DNA from: Acidimicrobiia bacterium
GTDB taxonomy: Bacteria; Actinomycetota; Acidimicrobiia; Spongiisociales; ZC4RG35
Direction: 5' to 3'
DNA: 64,000 bases
NCBI GenBank assembly: GCA_026002975.1
Contig: BPGJ01000004.1
Coordinates: 145,113-209,112 of the forward strand
Under the pieces are notes generated by a model. The model did not search any database, was not told the DNA's origin, and was given only the letters and a program-made list of their open reading frames with translations. A program made the position numbers and the translations under genes. Positions 53,828 through 63,532 of this stretch are shown here, in pieces. How positions within the stretch are numbered: the first letter of the stretch is position 1; every line of letters starts with the position of its first letter.

Positions 53828-56383
53828 ATGCCCCGAACCCTGGTAGTCGTCGAGTCCCCCACCAAGGCCCGAACCATCGGGCGGTTCCTCCGCGGCCGCA
53901 ACGGGGAGGTGGTGGTGGAGGCGTCGATGGGCCACGTCCGGGACCTGCCCCGTTCCGCCCAGGAGATCCCCGCCCGATACAAGAAGGAGCCGTGGGCCCG
54001 GCTGGGGGTCAACGTCGACGCCGGGTTCGAGCCGATCTACGTGATCCCCAAGGAGCGGCGGGCCACCATAAAGAAACTGAAGGAGCTGCTGGCCGACGCC
54101 GACGAGCTGTACCTGGCCACCGACGAAGACCGGGAGGGCGAGTCGATCGCCTGGCATCTGACCCAGGTGCTGAAGCCGTCGGTGCCGGTGCGGCGGATGG
54201 TGTTCCACGAGATCACCCCGGAGGCGATCCGGGAGGCGTTCGAACACCCGAGGGAGATCGACGAGCGGCTGGTCGACGCCCAGGAGGCCCGGCGGATCCT
54301 CGACCGGCTGTACGGGTACGAGGTGTCACCGGTGCTGTGGAAGAAGGTGGCGTCGGGGCTCTCGGCGGGCCGGGTGCAGTCGGTGGCGGTGCGGATGGTG
54401 GTGGAGCGGGAACGGGAACGGATGGCGTTCCGTCCCGCCTCCTACTGGGACATCGAAGGGCTGTTCCGGCCGACGGACGACCAGACCACCTTCCCTGCGA
54501 CGCTGGTGGCGGTCGACGGGGTGCGGGTGGCCAAAGGCCGGGACTTCACCCCGACCGGGGAGCTCGCCAACCCCGACGTGGTGGTCCTCACCGAAGCCGA
54601 CGCCACCGGGCTGGCAGACGGTCTGGCCGACGCCGAGTTCCGGGTGCGGTCGGTGGAGCGGAAGCCGTACCGCCGCAGCCCGGCGGCGCCGTTCCGGACC
54701 TCGACCCTCCAGCAGGAGGCGTCCCGGCGGCTCAGGTGGGGTTCGGCCCGCACCATGTCGGTGGCTCAACGGCTGTACGAGCAGGGCTACATCACCTACA
54801 TGCGGACCGACTCGGTGACCTTGTCCGAACAGGCGGTGGCCACCGCCCGGCGGGTGATCGCCGACATGTACGGGACCGAGTTCGTCCCGCCCAAACCCCG
54901 GGTGTACCGGTCGAAGGTGAAATCGGCTCAGGAGGCCCACGAGGCGATCCGGCCCGCCGGGGAGACCTGGAAGACCCCCGCCCAGGTGGCGGCCGAGCTG
55001 GGATCCGACGAGGCGAGGCTGTACGAGTTGATCTGGCAGCGGACGGTGGCGTCCCAGATGCCCGACGCCACCGGCGAGTCGGTGTCGGTGAGGCTGGGAG
55101 CGGCCGCCTCCGACGGGCGGGACGCCGAGTTCGCCGCTTCGGGACGGGTGATCCACTTCCCGGGTTTCCTCAGGGTGTACGTGGAGGCGCGGGACGAAGA
55201 CGAGGAGGACGAGGACGAGCGGACCCTGCCGGCGTTGGAGGAGGGCGATTGGCTCGAGGCGGTGGAGCTGCGGCCGGCGGGTCACGAGACCCGGCCTCCC
55301 CGCCGCTACACCGAAGCGTCGCTGATCCAGCGGCTGGAGGAGCTGGGGGTGGGTCGGCCGTCCACCTACGCCCAGATCATGTCGACCATCCAGGAGCGGG
55401 GCTACGTGTGGAAGAAGAACGGGTATCTGGTGCCCTCCTTCACCGCTTTCGCGGTGGTGACCCTGCTCGAGAAGCACTTCCCCCAGCTCGTCGACTACGC
55501 CTTCACCGCCCGGATGGAGGACGACTTGGACCGGATCGCCTCCGGGGAGGAGCAGCGCACCCCGTGGCTGGCCCGCTTCTACCTAGGGGCGGAGGGCCTC
55601 AGAGAGCAGGTGGCTGCCAAGCTGGGCGAGATCGACGCCCGGGAGGTCAACTCGATCCCGATCGGCACCGACCCGGAGGGACGCCCGATCGTGGTGCGGG
55701 TCGGCCGTTACGGACCGTTCCTGGAACGCAACGGCGACCGGGCGTCGGTGCCCGACGACCTGCCGCCCGACGAACTGACCGTCGCCAAGGCGTTGGAGCT
55801 GCTGGAGGAGCAGGGCAAGGGAGACAAGATCCTGGGCACCGACCCCGAGACGGGGGAAGTGGTGCTGGTCCGTACCGGAAGGTTCGGACCCTACGTCCAG
55901 TTGGGAGACGACGACGAGGCCAAACCGAAACGGGCCAGCCTCCTCAAGGGCATGTCGGTCGACGAGGTCTCCCTCGACGACGCTTTGCGGCTGCTGTCGC
56001 TGCCCCGCAGTCTGGGCGTCGATCCCGACACCGGCGAGGAGGTGCTGGTGTTCAACGGCCGCTACGGCCCGTACGTGCAGCGGGGTTCCGACCGGCGGTC
56101 CCTGGCCTCCGAGGACCAGATCTTCACCATCACCTTGGAGGAGGCGTTGGAGCTGCTCAGGGAGCCGCCCCGCAGGCGGGGACGCTCCTCCCAAGCGCCT
56201 CTCCGCACCCTGGGGGAGGACCCGGAGGGGAGGACGGTGACGGTCAGGTCGGGACGGTACGGGCCGTATGTGACCGACGGGGAGGTCAACGCTTCCCTCC
56301 GCAAGGGCGACGACCCGGAGACCATCACTCTGGAACGAGCCGTCGAGCTCCTGGCGGAACGCCGAGCCAAGCTGGGCAAGTAG
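53828..56383 (+). CDS. topA: DNA topoisomerase I
   Basis: Type IA topoisomerase of 851 aa that relaxes negative supercoils. The toprim domain is TLVVVESPTKARTIGRFL, with YLATDEDREGESIAWHL holding the acidic triad. The catalytic Tyr is in YITYMRTDSVTLS. The C-terminal third has no zinc fingers but four repeats of the Topo_C type, each with a GRYGPF-like core (RVGRYGPF, RTGRFGPYVQ, NGRYGPYVQRG, RSGRYGPYVTDG), as in mycobacteria. The ATG at 53828 was chosen by homology; the frame is open further upstream. Confidence 0.96.
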   Translation: MPRTLVVVESPTKARTIGRFLRGRNGEVVVEASMGHVRDLPRSAQEIPARYKKEPWARLGVNVDAGFEPIYVIPKERRATIKKLKELLADADELYLATDEDREGESIAWHLTQVLKPSVPVRRMVFHEITPEAIREAFEHPREIDERLVDAQEARRILDRLYGYEVSPVLWKKVASGLSAGRVQSVAVRMVVERERERMAFRPASYWDIEGLFRPTDDQTTFPATLVAVDGVRVAKGRDFTPTGELANPDVVVLTEADATGLADGLADAEFRVRSVERKPYRRSPAAPFRTSTLQQEASRRLRWGSARTMSVAQRLYEQGYITYMRTDSVTLSEQAVATARRVIADMYGTEFVPPKPRVYRSKVKSAQEAHEAIRPAGETWKTPAQVAAELGSDEARLYELIWQRTVASQMPDATGESVSVRLGAAASDGRDAEFAASGRVIHFPGFLRVYVEARDEDEEDEDERTLPALEEGDWLEAVELRPAGHETRPPRRYTEASLIQRLEELGVGRPSTYAQIMSTIQERGYVWKKNGYLVPSFTAFAVVTLLEKHFPQLVDYAFTARMEDDLDRIASGEEQRTPWLARFYLGAEGLREQVAAKLGEIDAREVNSIPIGTDPEGRPIVVRVGRYGPFLERNGDRASVPDDLPPDELTVAKALELLEEQGKGDKILGTDPETGEVVLVRTGRFGPYVQLGDDDEAKPKRASLLKGMSVDEVSLDDALRLLSLPRSLGVDPDTGEEVLVFNGRYGPYVQRGSDRRSLASEDQIFTITLEEALELLREPPRRRGRSSQAPLRTLGEDPEGRTVTVRSGRYGPYVTDGEVNASLRKGDDPETITLERAVELLAERRAKLGK

Positions 56384-56586
56384 CCCCCCGGGTTCCTGGT
56401 CGGACCGGCGATGGGGTCGTTCCGGAACATCCGATCCCGGTGATCAACGCCGTGGGCATATACGCTCCACCGATTCAACGACGGGGGTGAGGCTCATGCT
56501 CCCTCCCACATGACGGGTCGGAAGATAGCCGACCCAGCCCCGATTCCTCGCGGCACTCCCCTGCAGCCACCCACCACCAGTTCATG

Positions 56587-56615
56587 TTTCGTTTATTTCG
56601 TTTGCGAGATAGGAT
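56587..56615 (+). promoter_or_regulatory. promoter and direct repeats before HTH/PIN toxin-antitoxin pair
   Basis: TTTCGTTT occurs twice in tandem (56587-56594 and 56596-56603), one base apart, directly followed by TAGGAT at 56610-56615, a good actinobacterial -10 box about 20 nt before the gene. The repeats sit where a -35 box and operator would be, consistent with autoregulation by the HTH antitoxin. The AT-rich stretch stands out from its surroundings. The roughly 200 nt between topA and this point show nothing else. Confidence 0.5.
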
Positions 56616-56634
56616 GTGGGAGCAGAAAGGAAGG

Positions 56635-57093
56635 ATGATGACAATCACACTCGACCCGGGCACCCTAGAACTCGCCGAGCGAGAAGAACTCCGGCAAGCG
56701 GCCGGAGTGTTCCGGCGCCACACCTCAGCCAACAAGGAAACTCGGCTCAGGTTCCTCGACGACCAGGAGGACGTGGTTACCGTTCCCCGCCGAGTAGCCG
56801 ACCTGATCGCCGAGATCCTCGCCCAGCTCGCGGCTGGGAGAGTCGTGGTCGCTTATCCCATGCACGCCGAGCTGACCACCCAGCAAGCAGCCGACTTCCT
56901 GAACGTGTCCCGACCCTACCTGGTGAAGCTCCTCGACGAGGGTGTGATTCCGCACCACAAGGTGGGTACCCATCGCCGCGTCTACTTCGAAGACGTGCTG
57001 GCTTACCGGGCACGCCAGGAAGAAGAGAGCCGGTCCGCTCTGAACGAACTGGCTCGTCTCTCCGAAGAGCTGGGCCTCTACGACGAACCCTGA
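56635..57093 (+). CDS. HTH (excisionase/MerR-like) antitoxin
   Basis: A 152-aa protein. The first 75 residues are helical and charged. The helix-turn-helix is at about 85-125: AELTTQQAADFLNVSRPYLV then LLDEGVIPHHKVGTHRRVYF, the excisionase-type fold. The tail (ARQEEESRSALNELARLSEE) would bind the toxin. The start is ATGATG behind AAAGGAAGG; an earlier in-frame ATG at 56584 lies within the promoter. It is followed by a PIN gene after 3 nt, the order of PIN toxin-antitoxin loci with Xis-like antitoxins. Confidence 0.82.
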   Translation: MMTITLDPGTLELAEREELRQAAGVFRRHTSANKETRLRFLDDQEDVVTVPRRVADLIAEILAQLAAGRVVVAYPMHAELTTQQAADFLNVSRPYLVKLLDEGVIPHHKVGTHRRVYFEDVLAYRARQEEESRSALNELARLSEELGLYDEP

Positions 57094-57096
57094 CCG

Positions 57097-57678
57097 GTGC
57101 GGTCGACGTTCATAGTGGTTTACGACGCCTGTGTACTCCACTCGGCGGTGTTGCGCGACTTCCTTTTGCGTCTCGCTGGTACGGGGCTGTTCCAAGCGAA
57201 GTTGAGCAACCGCATCATCGACGAAGCAGTAGCGAGCGTCGTTACACGCCGAAAACAGCTCGGCCGACCCATCACAGATGAGCAGGCTGCATATTTGGCA
57301 GAGATGATGCGACGAGGTATCCCCGACAGCGTCGTCGAAGGATACGAAGCCCTCGAACAAGGACTTCGGCTACCTGACCCGGACGACCGCCATGTGGTGG
57401 CGGTGGCCGTCCGATCGGGGGCGCAGGTGATCGTCACCGTGAACCTGGCCGACTTTCCGAGCCACGTGCTCGCCCCACTCGATCTCGAGGCGATACATCC
57501 CGATCAGTTCGTCCTCAACGTCTTGGATCTGCCTGGTGGCGAGACCGCCGTAGTACGCGTATTGAAGGACCAGTCGGCGGCGCTCAGCCGCCCACCCAAG
57601 TCGGTGCCCGACCTAGTCGATGGTCTCGAGAGGGCCGGCCTGGTTGCGTCGACTGCCCGGATCCGTGGACTGATCTGA
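57097..57678 (+). CDS. PIN-domain toxin
   Basis: A 193-aa PIN_3-type RNase. VVYDACVLHSAVLRDFLLRLA holds the first Asp. LPDPDDRHVVAVAVRSGAQVIV has the acidic cluster, and TVNLADFPSHVL the last acidic residue. A C-terminal extension of about 60 aa (VPDLVDGLERAGLVAS) is usual in this subgroup. The GTG at 57097 is 3 nt after the antitoxin stop. It converges with the PP2C gene. Unlike the PIN gene at 45.7 kb, both members here are intact. Confidence 0.85.
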   Translation: MRSTFIVVYDACVLHSAVLRDFLLRLAGTGLFQAKLSNRIIDEAVASVVTRRKQLGRPITDEQAAYLAEMMRRGIPDSVVEGYEALEQGLRLPDPDDRHVVAVAVRSGAQVIVTVNLADFPSHVLAPLDLEAIHPDQFVLNVLDLPGGETAVVRVLKDQSAALSRPPKSVPDLVDGLERAGLVASTARIRGLI

Positions 57679-57683
57679 CTAGC

Positions 57684-58433
57684 TCAACTCGCCGCACGGT
57701 CTCGAACGTGCACCTCTCCGGCCGAACCCCTCCGAACCGCCACCCCAACGTTGTCGCCTGCTCCGCCGTTGAAGGCGGCTTCGATCAGCCGGGAGACTGC
57801 CAGACGCGGTGAATCCAGGAGCTCCGGCCGAAGGCGGTCGGCGCCGCCGAGGAAGTCCCACAGCCCGTCGGTGGCCACCACCAGCCGGTCACCCGCATCG
57901 ACGACAGCCGTGATCGGGTGCTCGTCGAACCGGTAGCGGCCGTGGCCGAGAGCCGGCGTGGTCCGAGTCAGGACCCGGGAGTCCTCCCCGACCAGCACCG
58001 CGGTCGAATCCCCAGCAGAGGCCACCGCCAGTCGAGATCCGGCCACCACCGCCACACAGATGGTGGTGCCCGACGACCGGCGTACACCGGTCAGCCCGGA
58101 GACCGCGTCCCGCACGGCAGCCCCGGCCACGGTGATCGCCTCGGCGGCGGCCTCCTCCGGCAGGAGGGAGAACAGGTCTTCGACCCGGTCGAGGATCGCC
58201 TGGGTGGCCGCTCGAGCCGCGTCGAAACCGTTGTGGCCGTCCAACACCGCCAGCAGGTCGGTGGTGCCATCCGTGGCGGCCAACACCACGTCCTCGTTGG
58301 GGTCGACGTACGGATACCCCTTGGGGAACCGGCCGCGGGAGATGCCCAACCCGATCCGCTCCCCCAACGTCTCGGTGGCGATCACACCCAGCTCGGTGTG
58401 GTCGGAACCCCACAGGCAGGCAACGTCGAGCAT
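57684..58433 (-). CDS. PP2C-family protein serine/threonine phosphatase
   Basis: A 249-aa metal-dependent phosphatase. LLAVLDGHNGFDAA is the metal-binding DGH motif, SGTTICVAVV the core strand, VASAGDSTAVLV the GDS motif, VVATDGLWDFLG the second metal Asp and GAGDNVGVAV the final GDN. No membrane segment is present. No Ser/Thr kinase is adjacent. Its target is unknown. The gene stands alone and converges with the PIN toxin. Confidence 0.9.
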   Translation of the reverse strand: MLDVACLWGSDHTELGVIATETLGERIGLGISRGRFPKGYPYVDPNEDVVLAATDGTTDLLAVLDGHNGFDAARAATQAILDRVEDLFSLLPEEAAAEAITVAGAAVRDAVSGLTGVRRSSGTTICVAVVAGSRLAVASAGDSTAVLVGEDSRVLTRTTPALGHGRYRFDEHPITAVVDAGDRLVVATDGLWDFLGGADRLRPELLDSPRLAVSRLIEAAFNGGAGDNVGVAVRRGSAGEVHVRDRAAS

Positions 58434-58462
58434 CCCGGTCCCAACCTAGACCGGTGGTCGGG

Positions 58463-59518
58463 TCAAGAACCGGCGATGCTGATCGTCACCGTGCCGGTTC
58501 CGCTGGGAGCCACCGCCACGGTGAAGGTGGTGCCTTCCTTCTCGACGGTGTACACCGCTCCCGCGCCGGGCTGTTCGATCCGGTTCGACACCTCGAACCC
58601 GGCCTGTGGGAGGGCCTGGTCGTAGAAGGCGACCACCTCGTCGATCGGCATGTCGGACACCTGGAAGATCGCCTGGCTCTCAGACGACATCACCATGACC
58701 GCACCCTCGGGGACCGGCACCCCACCCGGAGCGCCCTCCGGGGCGGCGGCGGGAGGTTCGATCACCAACCCCAGGTCGACACCCTCGATCTCGAACGACA
58801 CCTGGTAGACCAGGTCGGTCTGTTCACCGTCGACCTGGGCGGAGGCCTCGGTCTGGTAGGTCCACCGCCACACCACGTCCTGGTCGTCGACCCACACGTC
58901 GGCTTGGACCTCTGCCGGCCCGGTTAGCTGGAACCGGCCGCCGGAGAGGAGGGTGGGGGCGACGACCCCCGGGTCGGTCACGTTCCAGGTGACCCTCAGG
59001 TGGCGGGTGGGACGGCCGGCCACCTCCTCGGTGCCGACCTCCTCCCAACCTTCGGGTTCGACGGTGAACAGGTCGAAGAAGCTCTCCGGGTCGGGGGGTG
59101 TGAAACCGGCCTGGGCGGAGTACATCCACTGGTCGCCCACCTTCACCCACACCTCGTCGCCGATGCCTACCACCTCGGTGGCGGGAACCTGACCGGAGGT
59201 GCCTTCGAACACGATCCTGAAGGCGGGCGGGTCGAGGACCTGCTCCATGATCCACGACATCTGGAAGGTCTCCTCCCCCGCCGACCCCGACATATCGAAC
59301 CGGGCCCGGTAGTCGGAGAACCCGGCTTCCGACGGCGCCACCGCCCCGAACCCGCCGGCCGACGGTGGCTGGGAGGTGGTGGCGGTGCCGTCCGACGTCC
59401 CGGTCGGGCTGGGCGTCTCGACCGCCACGGTGGTCGTCGGGGCGGTGTCGCCCCCGCCGCAAGCCCACAGCAGGAGAACCGAACACAGCAAACCGGCGAT
59501 CCGGTGTGGTTTGGGCAT
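58463..59518 (-). CDS. lipoprotein (LppX/LprG-like size), unknown ligand
   Basis: A 351-aa lipoprotein. The signal peptide AGLLCSVLLLWACGGG has a lipobox Cys at about residue 20, followed by a Thr/Ser-rich spacer. The first domain (about 60-260) has antiparallel strands (YRARFDMSGSAGEETFQMSW, VVGIGDEVWVKVGDQWMYS) recalling LolA/LppX-type lipid-binding folds. The last 90 residues (MPIDEVVAFYDQALPQAGFEV) form a separate small domain. The family assignment is by outline only. Confidence 0.65.
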   Translation of the reverse strand: MPKPHRIAGLLCSVLLLWACGGGDTAPTTTVAVETPSPTGTSDGTATTSQPPSAGGFGAVAPSEAGFSDYRARFDMSGSAGEETFQMSWIMEQVLDPPAFRIVFEGTSGQVPATEVVGIGDEVWVKVGDQWMYSAQAGFTPPDPESFFDLFTVEPEGWEEVGTEEVAGRPTRHLRVTWNVTDPGVVAPTLLSGGRFQLTGPAEVQADVWVDDQDVVWRWTYQTEASAQVDGEQTDLVYQVSFEIEGVDLGLVIEPPAAAPEGAPGGVPVPEGAVMVMSSESQAIFQVSDMPIDEVVAFYDQALPQAGFEVSNRIEQPGAGAVYTVEKEGTTFTVAVAPSGTGTVTISIAGS

Positions 59519-59566
59519 CTCTCACTCCTCTCCCAAGGAAAAGGCCTACTCCAAAAGAGCCCGGCG

Positions 59567-60292
59567 TCAGTGTAGGAGCTCCTCCAGGGAAACCTCGGGG
59601 AGGTGGATCCACCCCTCGCGGGCGGCCGGGTCGGTCAGGTGGCTGGGCACCCCGGCGGTGCGGCCCCGGCGGGCCGCCGAGGCGACCAGGGCGCACACCA
59701 GGGCGTCGAAGGCGTCGTGGCTCTCGAGCAGCAGGCTTCGGGGGACCTCCACCGGCCCCAGCCGGCGGAGCAGCGCTTCCACCAGTTCCGCTCGCCGATG
59801 CGTCCCACCGGGCGCCTTGTAGCCAGTGGGGTCCAAACCCCACACCCGGAGAGCCGCCGCCGGGTACACCTCGACGAACCGGCCCCGACCCGCCCGGTCC
59901 ACGTCCTCGCCGGTGGTGTGCTGCCAGCGGGCGAAGAACCGAGCCAGACGCATCGCCGGGACCGCCACCCGGTCGGAGGAGACACTGAGAGGGGGACGTC
60001 CGGTCCGTTCCCACACCCAACGGTCGGTCTCCCGCAGCCTCAACCGACCCGGATCGTCGGGCCAGACGGGGTCGGTTCGCCGGTGGTGGGCCGACACCGC
60101 CTCGACGAAGGCGTCGGGCCAGCCGAAGGGCGCATCCACCCCCACCTTGTCCGCCGTCTCGGCGGCTTCGAGGAGACGGTCGTCGTCCACGCCGCCCTCC
60201 AGGACCGCCCTCACCCCACCGTTTGTGTGTTCCAGCCGACACAGCCAGGTCCCCTCGGGGCGGGAAGCGAGATCCACCCCGACGACCGGCAC
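59567..60292 (-). CDS. DUF429 family protein
   Basis: A 241-aa protein of the DUF429 family (RNase-H-like fold predicted). VVGVDLASRPEGTWLCRLE is the N-terminal strand with Asp, VGVDAPFGWPDAF the second Asp strand, VEVYPAAALRVWGL a family motif and LLLESHDAFDALVCALVA the C-terminal acidic helix. The GTG at 60292 directly follows the deaminase stop, so it is the last gene of the purine operon. The biochemical role is unknown. Confidence 0.8.
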   Translation of the reverse strand: MPVVGVDLASRPEGTWLCRLEHTNGGVRAVLEGGVDDDRLLEAAETADKVGVDAPFGWPDAFVEAVSAHHRRTDPVWPDDPGRLRLRETDRWVWERTGRPPLSVSSDRVAVPAMRLARFFARWQHTTGEDVDRAGRGRFVEVYPAAALRVWGLDPTGYKAPGGTHRRAELVEALLRRLGPVEVPRSLLLESHDAFDALVCALVASAARRGRTAGVPSHLTDPAAREGWIHLPEVSLEELLH

Positions 60293-61294
60293 TCAGCCCG
60301 CCGCCACCCGGTCGATCTCGGCGTGGAGGGCCCGTTTCCGGGCGTCGTCGAGGAACGACGCGTCCACCGAGTTGCGGGCCAACCCCACCAGGGTGGCGTC
60401 GTCCAACCCGAGACCGTCGGCCACCGCCCGGAAGTTGTCGTCGACGTAGCCGCCGAAGTAGGCGGGGTCGTCGGAGTTGACCGTCACCACCAGCCCCTCC
60501 TCCAGCAGGCGGGGCAGCGGATGGTCTTCGATCCGGTCCACCACCCGAAGCCGCACATTCGAGAGGGGACACACCGTCAGGGGGATCCGCTCGTCCCGCA
60601 GCCTTGCCACCAGGTCGGGGTCTTCGAGGCACCTCACCCCGTGGTCGACCCGCTCCACCCCCAAGGTGTCCAACGCTCCCCGGATATAGGAGGCCGGTCC
60701 CTCCTCCCCGGCGTGGGCCACCGCCCGCAGACCCAGCGCTTTGGCCCTCCGGTAGGCGTCGGCGAACGGCTCGGGTGGATGGCCCTGCTCCGCCGAGTCC
60801 AGCCCGACCGCCACCACCCCCTCCAGGTGGGGTTCGGCCTGCTCCAGGGTGGCCAGCGCGTCGGCGGGAGGAAGGTCCCTGAGGAAACACATGATCAGCG
60901 CCGACGACATCCCCAACTCCCGGGAGGCGGCCGCCATCGCCCGCCTGAACCCCTCCATGAACACCGGGAACCCGACTCCCCGCCGCAGATGGGTCTGAGG
61001 GTCGAAGAAGATCTCGGCGTGCCGCACCCCGCCGGCGTGGGCCCGCCGCAGATACGCCGCCATCAGGTCGGCGAAGTCGTCCTCGGTGCGGAGCACCGCC
61101 GCTCCGGCGTAGTACACGTCGAGGAACGACTGCAGGTCGGTGAACCGGTAGGCGGCCCTCACCTCGTCGACGTCCCGCCAGGGCAGCTCAACCCGGTTCC
61201 TGTCCGCCAGGTCGAACATCATCTCGGGTTCCAGGGTCCCTTCGATGTGGATGTGGAGCTCTGCCTTGGGCAGCCGCGAAGCCAGGTCGCTCAT
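60293..61294 (-). CDS. adenosine/adenine deaminase family protein
   Basis: A TIM-barrel metal-dependent deaminase of 333 aa. LPKAELHIHIEGTLEPEMMF has the zinc-binding His pair, and the IEGTLEPE form is the one seen in adenine deaminases rather than classical adenosine deaminases. AVAHAGEEGPA holds the next His and the catalytic Glu, RVDHGVRCLED follows, and VTVNSDDPAYFG has the final Asp pair. It would turn adenine (or adenosine) into hypoxanthine (or inosine), feeding the xanthine dehydrogenase encoded just upstream. It overlaps that gene by 4 nt. Confidence 0.9.
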   Translation of the reverse strand: MSDLASRLPKAELHIHIEGTLEPEMMFDLADRNRVELPWRDVDEVRAAYRFTDLQSFLDVYYAGAAVLRTEDDFADLMAAYLRRAHAGGVRHAEIFFDPQTHLRRGVGFPVFMEGFRRAMAAASRELGMSSALIMCFLRDLPPADALATLEQAEPHLEGVVAVGLDSAEQGHPPEPFADAYRRAKALGLRAVAHAGEEGPASYIRGALDTLGVERVDHGVRCLEDPDLVARLRDERIPLTVCPLSNVRLRVVDRIEDHPLPRLLEEGLVVTVNSDDPAYFGGYVDDNFRAVADGLGLDDATLVGLARNSVDASFLDDARKRALHAEIDRVAAG

Positions 61295-63532
61295 GGGTCC
61301 TCCTCGATCCCGACGATGTCCTGGGGTCTGACCGGCACCCGGGTGATGTCGACTCCGGTGGCCGCCCTGATCGCCGCCGCCACCGCCGCGGTGGAGCTGA
61401 TGGTGGGAGGCTCCCCCACCCCTTTGGCTCCGAACGGACCCCAGCTCCCCTCCGATTCGATCAGCGCCGCCTCCACCTCGGGGGCGTCCAACGCGGTGGG
61501 CAGCAGATAGTCGGTGAAGCCGGCGTTGCGGATCACCCCCCGGTCGAGGATCAGCTCCTCCATCACCGCCAACCCGACCCCTTGGGCGATCCCCCCTTCG
61601 ATCTGGCCCCGCACCGACACCGGGTTGAGGACCCGGCCGACGTCCTGGGCGGTGTCGACCCGCACCACCCTGACCAGGCCGAGCTCCGGGTCGACGTCGA
61701 CCACCGCCCGGTGGCCGGCCACCGCGAAGTCGGCGTGGACCGTCCCCTGGCCGTCTTCGTCGGGGGCTTCGGTGGGGGGATGCCGGAACGTCACCCGTCT
61801 CCGGTACTCCTTGCGGGACGCCACCTCCGCCAGGTCGGCCACCAGCTCCCCACCCCGCCACACACCCCGGTCGTCGAGGTCGTCGCCGTCGAAGTCGGCC
61901 AGGATCTCGTCTCTGAGTTGGCGGGCGGCTTCGGCGACCGCCCCGCCCGAGATCTGGGTCTGTCTGGACGCCGAGGTGGAACCGGCCGACCCGATCCGGG
62001 AGGTGTCGGCCAGCCGCACCTCCACCCGGGAGACGCCGAGAGCGGTGCGGGCGATCTGACCGAGGACGGTCACCAGACCCTGACCCACCTCCACCGCCGC
62101 GGTGTAGACCACCGCACCCTCCGGGGTGAGCTCCACCTCGGCTTCGGCGTAGTCGTCGAACCCCTCCGAATACCCCAGGTTCTTGATCCCCAACGCATAG
62201 CCCACCCCTCGCCGCACCGCCCGGGCCGGGGTGGTGAGGCCGGTGCCTCCGGGAAGTCGGCGGGGATCGGAGGGGGTTTCGTCGGCGGGGAGGGGAAGGG
62301 CGGCGAGGGTGTCGATCACCTCCCGGGTGGGGAGAGGGGTGGTGATCGGCTGGCCGGTGGTGGGGAACACGTCGCCGGTCTCCAAGGCGTTGCGGCGCCG
62401 CAGCTCCAACGGGTCGATCCCCAGTTCGGCGGCGAGCCGGTCCATCTGGGATTCGTAGCCGAAGCAGGCCTGCACCGCCCCGAAGCCCCGCATCGCTCCG
62501 CACGGCGGGTTGTTGGTCCTCACCCCCACCCCGTCGACCTTCACCGAATCGACCCGGTAGGGGCCCACCGCGAAGAAGCAGGCGTTGGCCAGCACCGCGG
62601 GGGTGGTGGAGGCGTAGGCTCCGCCGTCGAGGAGCACCCGGGCCTCCACCCTGACCAGGCGGCCGTCTGTGGTGGCGTGGTGGCGGAACCACATCCAGGC
62701 GGGGTGGCGGTGGACGTGGCCGGTGAACGACTCGGCCCGGCCGTACACCATCTTGACGGGACGTCCCGTGTGGAGGGCCAGCAGACAGACGTGGATGTGC
62801 AGGTTGAGGTCCTCCCGGGCGCCGAACGCACCGCCCATCCCCGGGGGGGTGGCAGCGGACCTGTTCGGGGCGGAGCCCCAGACTCTCGACGATCTGGCTG
62901 TGGTCGACGTGCAGCCACTGGCTGGTCGCCCACAGGTCGACCCCTCCGGCACCGTCGGGCACCGCCAACCCGGCTTCGGTGCCCAGCGGAGCCTGGTCCT
63001 GCATCCCCACCCGGTAGGTGCCCTCCACCACCACCTCACCCCGGGCGGTCTGGTCGCCTCGCCGCACCCGGATCCGGCGGAACACCTCCCCCCGGCGTTC
63101 CGCCTCCCACGGGTCGACCAGCGGCTCCAACACCTGGTAGTCGACCTCCACCGCCTGGGCGGCCCTGCGGGCGGTCTCCAGGTCGTCGGCGGCCACCAAC
63201 GCCACCGGCTCCCCCCAGTAGCGGACCTCGTCCCGGGCCAGGACCGGCTGGTCGGGATGCTCCAACCCGAAGGTGGCCCGGCCTGGTACGTCGTCGGCGG
63301 TGAGCACCGCCCGCACCCCGGTGATCGCCAACGCCGGAGCGACGTCGATCCGCCTGACCCGGGCCCGGGGGTGGGGGCTCCTGACGGTGGCTCCCCACAG
63401 GGCTCCCTCCACCCACCGGTCGGAGACGAACTCGAACCGTCCCGTCACCTTGGGGACCCCGTCGGGTCGGGGCGGCGACTCGCCGATCCCCCCCGGTACA
63501 CGCCGGGTGCGGACCGCGGTGTCGACGGTCAC
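61291..63532 (-). CDS. xanthine dehydrogenase family molybdopterin-binding subunit, one frameshift
   Basis: Large molybdenum-cofactor subunit of about 747 aa. The N-terminal ab hammerhead domain is PDGVPKVTGRFEFVSD, VRSPHPRARVRRIDV and VLTADDVPGRATFG. A shift near 62850 breaks GMGGAFGAREDLNLH. Later landmarks are AMRGFGAVQACFGYESQMD (MoCo loop with Arg), TAAVEVGQGLVTVLGQIA, STSASRQTQISGGAV and WGPFGAKGVGEPP (catalytic Glu). The GTG at 63532 overlaps the iron-sulfur subunit stop. Purine hydroxylation is inferred from the deaminase neighbour; aldehyde or CO substrates are possible for the family. Confidence 0.88.

Noticed and set aside
56062..56735. Minus-strand open frames between topA and the antitoxin
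   Set aside because: Low-complexity Arg/Ser composition and overlap with topA; no start context or family motif.
58824..60890. 688-aa minus-strand open frame across three genes
   Set aside because: It is Arg/Gly/Pro-rich and out of frame with the lipoprotein, DUF429 and deaminase genes, each of which has clear family motifs.
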